64,000 bases of DNA from Terriglobia bacterium (GTDB taxonomy: Bacteria > Acidobacteriota > Terriglobia > Bryobacterales > UBA6623): NCBI GenBank assembly GCA_009841225.1, contig VXMF01000012.1:62001-126000 (forward strand). The letters are read 5' to 3'. Both the position numbers and the translations under genes were made by a program. The first letter of the stretch is position 1; every line of letters starts with the position of its first letter. Below, piece by piece: positions 53,630 through 61,089 of this stretch. The notes beneath the pieces were generated by a model. The model was given only the letters and a program-made list of their open reading frames with translations. It was not told where the DNA came from and did no database searches.

Positions 53630-54970
53630 CTAGTATGCCCAGGGCGTGTCGTCGGCCCTGCGGATGGTTGGGCGAAGCCGGCGCTTGTATGGGCGCTTGC
53701 GGGCCTCATCCTCGTTCACGTCGATCCCGAGGCCGGGTTTGTCGTGGATGCTGATGTAGCCGTCGTTGAAAACGGGGCTTGCCGAGAAGACCGCCCGTAC
53801 GCCGTCCCCCCAGCCCACCGCGAATTCTTGGATCCCGAAATTCGGAACCGAGTAGCTGACATGGCAGTGCGCCATGTGCGAGACGGGTGAGATATTGCCC
53901 GGCCCGTGAAACGCGGTCTCGATGCCGTATGGTTCGCAGAGCGCGGCGACTTTGCGCAGAGTCGAGATCCCGCCGACATGAGCGATGTCGTGGCGGGCGT
54001 AGTCAATCAGGTGGTCGGTGATCAGTTGCAGGCCTTCCCAGGCGCCTGTGTAGACCTCCCCCATGGCGAGAGGCGTGCTGCACTGCTGGCGGATGATGGC
54101 GTAGGTGTCGAGGTGCTCTGGGCGCAGCACGTCCTCTAGGTAGAACAGGTCGTACTCCTCCAGGGACTTGGCGAGCCGGATCGCTTGGCTGGGCGTGACG
54201 CGCTCGTGAACGTCGTGCAACAGGCCGACTTGATCTCCGACGGTCTTCCGCAGATGGGCGAACAGCTTGGGCAGGATTCGGACGTACGGCTCGGGCTCCC
54301 AATGTTGCGACGGCGGCACGCCGCGTGCGTAGGCCGCCTGCGTTTCTGCTTGGACGCGCTCGGACGACGGCACGGCGTAGCCAGACTCCGCCCCGGGAGC
54401 GGCGACTTGGACCTTGACCACCTTGTAGCCTCGCTCCATCAGGGCCCGAGTGCCGTCCTCGACTTCCTCGATAGAAGCGCCGCCAGTGCTGCGATAGGTC
54501 AGCAGTCGCTCGCGCATCTTGCCGCCCAGCAACTCGTATACCGGCAGGCCGGCGACCTTGCCCTTGATGTCCCACAGCGCCATGTCGACGCCGCTCATGG
54601 CCGACATGTGGACCGAGCCGGACCGATAGTACGGCAAGTGGTACAAAGTCTGCCAGAGATTGCCGATGCGCATCGGGTCGCGGCCGATCAGGGCCGGAGC
54701 GAGATGCTCCTCGAGCATCGTTGCCACAGCCATCTCGCTGCCTGAGCAAGTGGCGTCCCCCCATCCGTACAAGCCGGGTTCGCTGGTCGTGATCTTGACC
54801 AGCACGTAGTTGCCGAGGGGCCGCTCGTCAGGGTTGGTGACCACGACGTCGACGGCTTCGATCCGAAGGTTCTTCGGCGTGCGATTCGTAGCAAACTGCG
54901 CCGCTAGGGGCGTCGCCGTGAGGGCCGGCAAGGCTAGGAAGCTGCGGCGGTCGAGAACGGGTAATGGCAT
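53630..54970 (-). CDS. D-mannonate dehydratase-like enolase-superfamily protein with Tat signal
   Basis: 446 aa with a Tat-type signal (DRRSFLALPALTATPLAAQ). The barrel shows D253 and H255 in LHDVHERVTP, E279 in YLEDVL and E305 in AMGEVYTG, with HDIAHVGGIST. These segments match the ManD/RspA subgroup, whose DVHHR motif gives D210/H212. Such enzymes turn D-mannonate into 2-keto-3-deoxygluconate. The N-terminal half has GWGDATCSGSE and DMALWDIKGK. It is exported, like the galactonate-type enzyme, and ends 50 bp from the convergent mutarotase gene. Confidence 0.87.
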   Translation of the reverse strand: MPLPVLDRRSFLALPALTATPLAAQFATNRTPKNLRIEAVDVVVTNPDERPLGNYVLVKITTSEPGLYGWGDATCSGSEMAVATMLEEHLAPALIGRDPMRIGNLWQTLYHLPYYRSGSVHMSAMSGVDMALWDIKGKVAGLPVYELLGGKMRERLLTYRSTGGASIEEVEDGTRALMERGYKVVKVQVAAPGAESGYAVPSSERVQAETQAAYARGVPPSQHWEPEPYVRILPKLFAHLRKTVGDQVGLLHDVHERVTPSQAIRLAKSLEEYDLFYLEDVLRPEHLDTYAIIRQQCSTPLAMGEVYTGAWEGLQLITDHLIDYARHDIAHVGGISTLRKVAALCEPYGIETAFHGPGNISPVSHMAHCHVSYSVPNFGIQEFAVGWGDGVRAVFSASPVFNDGYISIHDKPGLGIDVNEDEARKRPYKRRLRPTIRRADDTPWAY

Positions 54971-55100
54971 CGGAGACCTTGCCGCCCCATGCTATCGCAG
55001 GAATCTTCGCGCTAGGCGATCGAGTTCGACGCGAGCAGGCGTCTGCGGACTCAAGTCGCGGCGTCGGCCGTTGGTAAAATTGAGATGAGAAACCGAGCCG

Positions 55101-55835
55101 ATGACGCGCGGTGAACTGGCATCCGGCCCGAGGACGCTGGCCATTGACATCGGCGGCTCAGGCCTCAAGATGATGGTTCTCGGCCCGGACGGCGAGCCGC
55201 TCAACGAGCGGCTCCGCGAGCCCACGCCCGGCCTGCCCACGCCCTGCGAGATCTTGCCCATACTGGAGCGCATGGTCGCGGCCCAGCCGCCGTTCGACCG
55301 GGTGGCAGCCGGCTTCCCGGGTGTCGTGTCGAACGGTGTCACCATGACCGCCGTGAATCTGCACGACGACTGGGTCGGCTTTGACTTCGCCGCGTTCTTG
55401 GAGCGGATGACCGGCGCTCCGACTCGCGTCGCAAATGACGCAGACGTGCAGGGCTTGGCCGTGATCGACGGGGTCGGCGTCGAGTTGGTGCTAACGCTGG
55501 GCACCGGCCTGGGATCAGGGCTGTACGTGGACCGCAAGCTGGTGCCCAATCTCGAGATCGCGCATCACTTGTACCGCAAGGGAAACACCTACGAGGAGGT
55601 GCTAGGCTACGCGGCGCTGGAACGGCTCGGACGGGAGAAATGGACTAGTCATCTGGAACGTGCCGTGCGGCAGCTTCAGTCAGCGTTCAACTACCGGCGT
55701 CTGTTCCTCGGCGGCGGCAACTCGCGCAAGGCCGAGCAGGCCGACCTGCCGGACAACGTGTGCATCGTGTCCAACCGGGCGGGGTTGCTCGGTTGCATTC
55801 ACCTCTGGGACTCTGTCGGCGGCACGTGCCGCTGA
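55101..55835 (+). CDS. ROK-family kinase, polyphosphate glucokinase-like
   Basis: 244 aa with the ROK/ASKHA fold. ATP/polyphosphate loop DIGGSGLKMMVL, catalytic Asp in VANDADVQGL, and phosphate-2 loop LTLGTGLGSGLYVD. The VLTLGTG and VPNLE-x-AHH segments resemble polyphosphate glucokinases (PPGK), which lack the zinc-binding Cys motif of other ROK kinases; none is present here. The C-terminal ~35 residues are unlike PPGK and overlap the convergent apbE by 37 bp. Cytosolic, without signal. It probably phosphorylates glucose or a related sugar; polyphosphate use is inferred. Confidence 0.8.
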   Translation: MTRGELASGPRTLAIDIGGSGLKMMVLGPDGEPLNERLREPTPGLPTPCEILPILERMVAAQPPFDRVAAGFPGVVSNGVTMTAVNLHDDWVGFDFAAFLERMTGAPTRVANDADVQGLAVIDGVGVELVLTLGTGLGSGLYVDRKLVPNLEIAHHLYRKGNTYEEVLGYAALERLGREKWTSHLERAVRQLQSAFNYRRLFLGGGNSRKAEQADLPDNVCIVSNRAGLLGCIHLWDSVGGTCR

Positions 55836-56836
55836 AGCTGGCGCCCGGCCGGCGGGCCTTGAGCGGCCCAATAGACCCGCACATCCGGGTAATGAGCCAG
55901 CAGGACGTCCGAACGATCCCTGCCTAGCGCCAGCAGGCCAGTGGCGAGGCCGTCTGCTACGAGCCCGCTCGAAGCCACCACGCTGACGGCCGTCGACACA
56001 TCCGTGCAGCTAGCATCGTCTCGGGCGACGACGTGGGAACACATCTGATCGCCGAGCAGGAAGTAGCGCTCACGACTGCCGGAAGTTGACACCGCTTGGT
56101 GCCGTAGCAGCAGCTGGATCTCGGCGTCGCCGCGGTCTCCGACTTGGTCGATCGCAACGTTCCAGCCTCGCTTTCCCGGCGGCGGCGCGCCCGCTGCGAT
56201 GTCACCGCCCACCGAGACCAGCGCTTGGGAGATGCCGCCCGATTGCAAGGCCTCGAGCGTTTCGTCTGCGACGAAGCCCTTGGCAATGCCGCCCAAGTCG
56301 ATCTGCAGGCCGCGCCGCCGAAACAACACCGTCCGCGACTCGGGATCCAGTTCGACATGCCGCCATCCTGTCAGTTTCCAGGCGCTTTCCAGGGCTGACG
56401 GCTCGGGCAGAGCTCCCCCCCATCCACCGGCGCGCACTAGCCTTGTCACGCGCCCCAGCGTTGGATCGAAGGCGCCGTCGGATTTCCGCGCCAATTCGAT
56501 GGCATGCTCGAGCACGCGCGCGAAGTCTGCAGAGACCGAGGTCGCTGACCGCCAGGCGTTGCGCTCGACCTGGCGCAATTCCGAATCGTCGCGGTAGCTG
56601 GACAGCTTCCTCGCTAGGTCTCCCACGCGGTCGAAGGCTGCTCGAAACGCCAGAGCCGGGTTGACCCCTTCCGGCGCGTATGCCTCGATCCGGACCACCA
56701 CGCCCATGTGAGGCTCCTCCGCCACCAGCGGCAGCGGTTCGGAGTTCCCGCCCGAGGCGCATGTCAGCAGCGCAATCGCGATGCCCAGCGGGCGTCGGCG
56801 ACTACTTGGCGCCCGTGGCGGAGTTCCAGTAGGCAT
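55799..56836 (-). CDS. apbE: FAD:protein FMN transferase (ApbE-type)
   Basis: 345 aa. A hydrophobic leader ending LLTCASGG is consistent with a lipoprotein. ApbE motifs: EEPHMGVVVRIEAY; KLSSYRDDSEL; SDGAFDPTLG; IDLGGIAKGFVADE; SVGGDI; TSGSRERYFLLG; and VADGLATGLLALG. Members covalently attach FMN to Thr in flavoproteins of NQR, RNF or Flavocyt-reductase type, outside the cytosol. It overlaps the 3' end of the cytochrome-SUMF1 gene by 35 bp at its start and the convergent ROK gene at its end. Its target flavoprotein is not in the window. Confidence 0.9.
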   Translation of the reverse strand: MPTGTPPRAPSSRRRPLGIAIALLTCASGGNSEPLPLVAEEPHMGVVVRIEAYAPEGVNPALAFRAAFDRVGDLARKLSSYRDDSELRQVERNAWRSATSVSADFARVLEHAIELARKSDGAFDPTLGRVTRLVRAGGWGGALPEPSALESAWKLTGWRHVELDPESRTVLFRRRGLQIDLGGIAKGFVADETLEALQSGGISQALVSVGGDIAAGAPPPGKRGWNVAIDQVGDRGDAEIQLLLRHQAVSTSGSRERYFLLGDQMCSHVVARDDASCTDVSTAVSVVASSGLVADGLATGLLALGRDRSDVLLAHYPDVRVYWAAQGPPAGRQLQRHVPPTESQR

Positions 56837-58151
56837 GCATCATCTCGGCGGTTGGCACTAGTCGGGGGCGGACCAAGCGAAACCCCAGCCACTGGGCATC
56901 GGTGTGGTACCAAATGCTCTTCGGGAGTTGCGGGTCCTGCATTTTCCAGTCCTCGGACGAAGCCCTGCGCGCACCGCAGCGCAGCGCCGGGGCGTCGTCC
57001 ATCCACGATCCGCCGCGCACGACCCGAGGATATAAGCGCTGCGCCTGTGCCCACGGGTTGTCGAGTGGCTGCTCGCTCGCAACGTAGTGCGGCTCGTAGC
57101 GATCGAGCGTCCACTCCCAGACGTTTCCGTGCATGTCGTGCAAGCCCCATGCGTTGGGCGCTTTGCTGCCGATCGGCCGGTACTGCGCGTCGCTGTTCTC
57201 CCAATACCAGCCGTGCTCGCCGAGCCCATCCGCGTCGTTTCCAAAGGAGTATGCCGTGGTGCTGCCGGCCCGGCAAGCGTATTCCCATTCCGCCTCCGTC
57301 GGCAAGCGGTAGAAGCGGCCGGTCTTGGCACTGAGCCACTGGGCGTACTTGCTAGCTGCGTGCTGGGTCATGCTGATCGCGGGATAGCCGGTGATCCCCA
57401 TCCCAAAGCTCATCTCGACATAGGGCGGCGTCGGGCTCGACACCGCTGCCGCAACCCTGTCCGGATCGACGCGGGCGTCGGCTTCACGCAACATGAAGCG
57501 CCGGAAGGCGTCCCAGCTCACTTCGTGCGCTGCCATCCAGAATCCGTCGATCGCGACCCGCACTTGGGGGCCTTCGTCGGCACTGCGGCCAGCCTCGTCC
57601 GGCGCCGTTCCGAGCACGAACTCGCCGGCTGGGACCGGCATCATTTCGAGCGACACATCAGTGCCGGGAACAGCTTCGCGGTAGGGTTCGAAGCTCTCGG
57701 CCGACTCGGTCCTGGCGCGGGCGGCGATCAGCGCGTGGATGCTCCGTGCCAGAGCCATCTCGGAGTCATCGGCGGGCGCGGGTGACTGCTTGCCCTCTGT
57801 CTTCACAGGAACGGTCCACGCCGCGCCCTGGGCGATCCACGAGCGCACCGCTGCTAGGTCCGCGGCTGACACTCTGGGCCCGGCGGGAGGCATGACTCCA
57901 GCGGCGTCTGCCGGAAGCATCATGCGCGTCAAGAGCGTGCTCCGGTCGGGTTGGCCGACCACGATGGCCGGCCCGCTTGCGCCACCTTGGAGCGCGTCCT
58001 GGAGGGACTCCAGGCTCAAGCCCCCCAGCTTGTTCGACTCTTGGTGGCAGCTCAGGCACTTGGCGCGGATCAACGGGCGGACTTCGTTCTCGAAGTCCGC
58101 AGCCGGAAGCAGAGTCGCGGCCGCTAGCAAAGACAGGAGCAGATTGCGCAC
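56802..58151 (-). CDS. Cytochrome c (PSCyt1)-SUMF1 fusion protein, exported
   Basis: 449 aa from GTG 58151, 2 nt after the stop of the Gfo/Idh gene; the longer open frame reaches 58430 without a signal. Signal VRNLLLSLLAAATLLPA. PSCyt1 heme site CLSCH (32-36) and Met ligand in VMPPAGPR. A linker (about 120-160) joins a SUMF1/FGE-sulfatase domain (170-449; VPAGEFVLGTAPDEAG; GFWMAAHEVSWDAF; YRLPTEAEWEYACRAG; GLHDMHGNVWEWTLDRY; VVRGGSWMDDAPALRCGARR). In true FGEs the GGSW region holds two active-site cysteines (LCHDSYC type). Here it reads MDDAPAL, so sulfatase maturation is unlikely. Function unknown. Confidence 0.85.
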   Translation of the reverse strand: MRNLLLSLLAAATLLPAADFENEVRPLIRAKCLSCHQESNKLGGLSLESLQDALQGGASGPAIVVGQPDRSTLLTRMMLPADAAGVMPPAGPRVSAADLAAVRSWIAQGAAWTVPVKTEGKQSPAPADDSEMALARSIHALIAARARTESAESFEPYREAVPGTDVSLEMMPVPAGEFVLGTAPDEAGRSADEGPQVRVAIDGFWMAAHEVSWDAFRRFMLREADARVDPDRVAAAVSSPTPPYVEMSFGMGITGYPAISMTQHAASKYAQWLSAKTGRFYRLPTEAEWEYACRAGSTTAYSFGNDADGLGEHGWYWENSDAQYRPIGSKAPNAWGLHDMHGNVWEWTLDRYEPHYVASEQPLDNPWAQAQRLYPRVVRGGSWMDDAPALRCGARRASSEDWKMQDPQLPKSIWYHTDAQWLGFRLVRPRLVPTAEMMHAYWNSATGAK

Positions 58152-58153
58152 GA

Positions 58154-59449
58154 TCAGACGAACTTCGTCACCCCGGGGCGTGCAAGAGGAGGCACGTCCA
58201 GCGCCATGTCCCACTGCAGGTTCTCGGGGAATCGCCTCTCTTGGGACGCCATGCCCTGTTCCCATGTAAGTTCTTGGCCGGTGTAGGCCGCCATGCGGCC
58301 GAGGACGGCCAATTGTGTGCTGGTGGCCATGCGCTCGCCATCGTTGATCGGCTCGCCGCGCCGGATGGAGCGGAATAGCACGTCGTGCTCCTCTTGGTAC
58401 ATGTTGCGCTGCTGGCCGCGAAAGACCCACGGACTCTCGCCCTCGATGCGGGGCATCAGGCCGCGCCCGATCGTCAGCCGGCCCTTGGTGCCGAGGATGT
58501 AGTCGGCGTTCTCACGGTGACAGCCGCTGATCTGGCGGCAGCCCATGAAAGCGCGCACGCCGTGGGGGTAGAGGTAGTTGACTTCGAAGTGGTCGAAGAT
58601 GTTCCCGTCGTGCGCGGGAATCTGCCTGCCGCCGACCGCGACGCAGCTCTCCGGCGGCTCGTCGGCGAAGGCCCAGGCGATCTTGTCAACGCTGTGGACG
58701 GCCTGCTCGACCAAGCCATCGCCGCAAAGCCAGACAAAGTTGTACCAGTTTCGGATCTGCCACTCGACGTCACTCATGCCTAGGGGCCGCTCGTAGGCCG
58801 GAGGCATGGGCTTGACCGGGTTGGTGTAGTACGTCGCGTAGTAGGCCAAGATGTCGCCGATCTCGCCTGAATGCACCCTGTCCATGGCCTCGATGATCAT
58901 GTTGTTGTAGCGCCAGCAGAACCCTGCCACTAGTGACAAGCGCTTGCTGCGGGCCAGCTTGACCGTGTCCAGCACGGAGCGCACCCCGGGCACGTCCACC
59001 GCCATGGGTTTCTCGCAGAACACGTGCTTGCCCGCCTCAATGCAGGCCTCGAGATGCTGGGGCCGAAATCCCGGAGGTGTGGCCAGCAACACCACGTCGA
59101 CACCGCTGTCGATCACCCCTTGAAACGCGTCGAGCCCCAGGAATCGGTGGCGCTTGCCCACGCGCACCTTGCGCTTGCCCTCGTGGCGTCCCTCCACTTG
59201 CTCCAGGCAGCGATCGATCCGCTCCTGCTCGACATCCGCCACCGCTGTCAGCACGGCGAGGTCGTCGGCTTGCAAGGCTTGGGCTGCCGCTCCGGTACCC
59301 CGTCCGCCACAGCCCACCAAGCCGACCTTGATCTCTTGGCTGCCCTCTGCGGCGGTCAGCAGCGAGGCCGTTCCGGCAGCCGTTGCGGCATTTCGCATGA
59401 ACGTGCGTCGTGATCGAGGTTGACCCTGTACGGCAGTGGAGTCTGACAT
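58154..59449 (-). CDS. Gfo/Idh/MocA-family oxidoreductase with Tat signal
   Basis: 431 aa from ATG 59449 (GTG 59470 is further up). Tat signal SRRTFMRNAATAAGTASLL. NAD(P) loop GLVGCGGRGTG (44-54), FCEKPMAVDVP (EKP 146-148), and the middle domain Y-W-type stretch AGFCWRYNN and VEQAVHSVDKIAWA, all typical of the family. Members oxidise or epimerise sugars and inositols with bound NAD(P). Export by Tat would let it fold with its cofactor in the cytosol first. It starts an operon of Gfo/Idh, cytochrome-SUMF1 and ApbE, all on the minus strand. Confidence 0.9.
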   Translation of the reverse strand: MSDSTAVQGQPRSRRTFMRNAATAAGTASLLTAAEGSQEIKVGLVGCGGRGTGAAAQALQADDLAVLTAVADVEQERIDRCLEQVEGRHEGKRKVRVGKRHRFLGLDAFQGVIDSGVDVVLLATPPGFRPQHLEACIEAGKHVFCEKPMAVDVPGVRSVLDTVKLARSKRLSLVAGFCWRYNNMIIEAMDRVHSGEIGDILAYYATYYTNPVKPMPPAYERPLGMSDVEWQIRNWYNFVWLCGDGLVEQAVHSVDKIAWAFADEPPESCVAVGGRQIPAHDGNIFDHFEVNYLYPHGVRAFMGCRQISGCHRENADYILGTKGRLTIGRGLMPRIEGESPWVFRGQQRNMYQEEHDVLFRSIRRGEPINDGERMATSTQLAVLGRMAAYTGQELTWEQGMASQERRFPENLQWDMALDVPPLARPGVTKFV

Positions 59450-59545
59450 GCTCTTCGCATTGTCGCCCACCTCTGGCCGAATTGCATGCGGCGGCAGAGT
59501 TCGAAGCCCATCGGGACCAGCGGCCCAGACGTACCATGAGAACAG

Positions 59546-60466
59546 GTGCGAGGGCTGATCGCAGGTGTGGTTGCTGGCGCGGGCCTGGCAGGGCCCGGCC
59601 GCGCCGCTGCCGCTGCGCTTGCCACGCTGGCGCTAGCGCTGGCCCAAGCGGCACCCTTAGGGGCGCAGTCTTCCGACCCTGGCGCCGAAGCCCAACAGGG
59701 CCTGGCGCTGGTCAATTTGGACCTGCTCGATAGACGGGATGGCTATGCGATCCCCGCCGACAGCCGATTCCTGCCGGGAGAGACGATCCACCTCTATTTC
59801 CAGATCGGCGGCTATCAGGTTGGCCGGGAATTCCGCATCTCACTCAGCTACGAGATGAGAGCCTTGGACCCCGAGGGGCGGTCGTTCTTCGCGGCCGAGG
59901 GGGGCGAGATCGATACCGACCTTGCCCCGCAAGACGAGAATTGGATGCCGGTCGTGCGGTATTCGCCGCGCATCCCTGATCATGCTGGCGGCGGCACGTA
60001 CTCGATCCAGATCATCGTGCGCGACGAACTGGCCCAGACGAGCGTTTCCGCCCGACTGCCGATTGCCGTCGATGGCAGCCGCGTGCAGAGCGCGGATCAG
60101 TTGCTGGTCCGAAACTTCGGGTTCTCCCGCGCCGAGGGCGGCGACCTATTGGAGGATCCCGTCTTCGACGCGGGAGACGTGATTTGGGCCGAGTTCTTCA
60201 TCACGGGCTACAAGACCAGGGAGGACAACACTTACCAAGTCGAATCCGATGCTTGGGTGCAGGATGCCGAGGGAGAGAAGTTGTTCGACTTCAAGCCCGC
60301 CGGCGAGGCGGGCAGGCCGTTCTACCCCAGGTTGTGGCTGCCGGCGAGGCTTCGGCTCCAGCTCCACGAGTCGATCCCGCCCGGCCGCTATGCGGTGGTC
60401 CTACGGCTGCGCGACATGGTGGGCGGCGTCGATGCCACCGAGCACTACGACTTCAGGATTCGCTGA
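59546..60466 (+). CDS. Exported protein of unknown function, two beta-sandwich halves
   Basis: 306 aa. GTG 59546 begins a long hydrophobic, Ala-rich leader (LATLALALAQAAPLGAQS). The mature part appears to repeat a beta-sandwich twice. Each half has a strand pair of the type 'PG-x-x-[IV]-x-[FL]-Y/F-x-[FI]' (LPGETIHLYFQIGGYQVG; DAGDVIWAEFFITGYK) and a closing 'PPGRYAVVLRLRD' strand. This looks like a Ca-binding or lectin-like exported scaffold. No family recognised. It is followed by the thioredoxin-like gene 27 bp downstream. Confidence 0.7.
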   Translation: MRGLIAGVVAGAGLAGPGRAAAAALATLALALAQAAPLGAQSSDPGAEAQQGLALVNLDLLDRRDGYAIPADSRFLPGETIHLYFQIGGYQVGREFRISLSYEMRALDPEGRSFFAAEGGEIDTDLAPQDENWMPVVRYSPRIPDHAGGGTYSIQIIVRDELAQTSVSARLPIAVDGSRVQSADQLLVRNFGFSRAEGGDLLEDPVFDAGDVIWAEFFITGYKTREDNTYQVESDAWVQDAEGEKLFDFKPAGEAGRPFYPRLWLPARLRLQLHESIPPGRYAVVLRLRDMVGGVDATEHYDFRIR

Positions 60467-60493
60467 CTGGTTCGGCGGCGGTATAATCGCCTC

Positions 60494-61081
60494 GTGTCTC
60501 TCACAGAATCCACAATGCTGCCGCTCGGTACGGCGGCGCCCGACTTTTCGCTCCCTGACGTCGTTTCCGGCGGGACCGTTTCGCTCGCGGATGTCTCCGA
60601 GGGCCGAGACGGCCTCTTGGTAATGTTCATCTGCGCGCACTGCCCGTTCGTGCTGCATGTCGAGGACGAACTGGCTCGGCTGGGCAAGGACTACGCCGGT
60701 TCGGCCGGACTCGGGATCGTCGCGATCTCTTCCAACAGCGTCGAAACGCATCCGGAGGACGCGCCGGACAAGCTGAGGGCCATGGCCGCCAGGCTTGGCT
60801 TCACCTTTCCCTACTTGTACGACGAATCCCAACAGGCAGCGAAGGACTATACCGCTGCGTGCACGCCAGACTTTTTCCTCTTCGACAGCTCGGGCCAGCT
60901 TGCCTACCGTGGCCGGCTGGATGGCAGCCGACCCGGCAACGGCGTGCCGCTGGACGGCGGCGACCTGCGCGCGGCGATCGATGCCATGTTGGCTGGCGGA
61001 CCGGTGCCGGCGGAGCAGGTGCCGAGTGCAGGCTGCAACATCAAGTGGGCACCCGGCAACGCTCCCGCGTATTTCGGATAG
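60494..61081 (+). CDS. Thioredoxin-fold (AhpC/TSA-like) protein
   Basis: 195 aa. Peroxiredoxin-type fold: GTAAPDFSLPDV, then MFICAHCPFVLHVED with a C-x-x-C pair (CAHC), AISSNSVETHPEDAPDKL, and a cis-Pro segment CTPDFFLFDSSGQLAY. No signal peptide is apparent, so it is probably cytosolic. GTG 60494 or ATG 60515 may start it. The PQQ dehydrogenase starts 8 bp downstream, so this gene may belong to its maturation or redox homeostasis. Confidence 0.85.
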   Translation: MSLTESTMLPLGTAAPDFSLPDVVSGGTVSLADVSEGRDGLLVMFICAHCPFVLHVEDELARLGKDYAGSAGLGIVAISSNSVETHPEDAPDKLRAMAARLGFTFPYLYDESQQAAKDYTAACTPDFFLFDSSGQLAYRGRLDGSRPGNGVPLDGGDLRAAIDAMLAGGPVPAEQVPSAGCNIKWAPGNAPAYFG

Positions 61082-61089
61082 TCTGCTCG

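Noticed and set aside
56802..58151. SUMF1 protein as the formylglycine-generating enzyme for the sulfatases
   Set aside because: The two active-site cysteines after GGSW are missing (MDDAPAL), and a cytochrome domain is fused instead.
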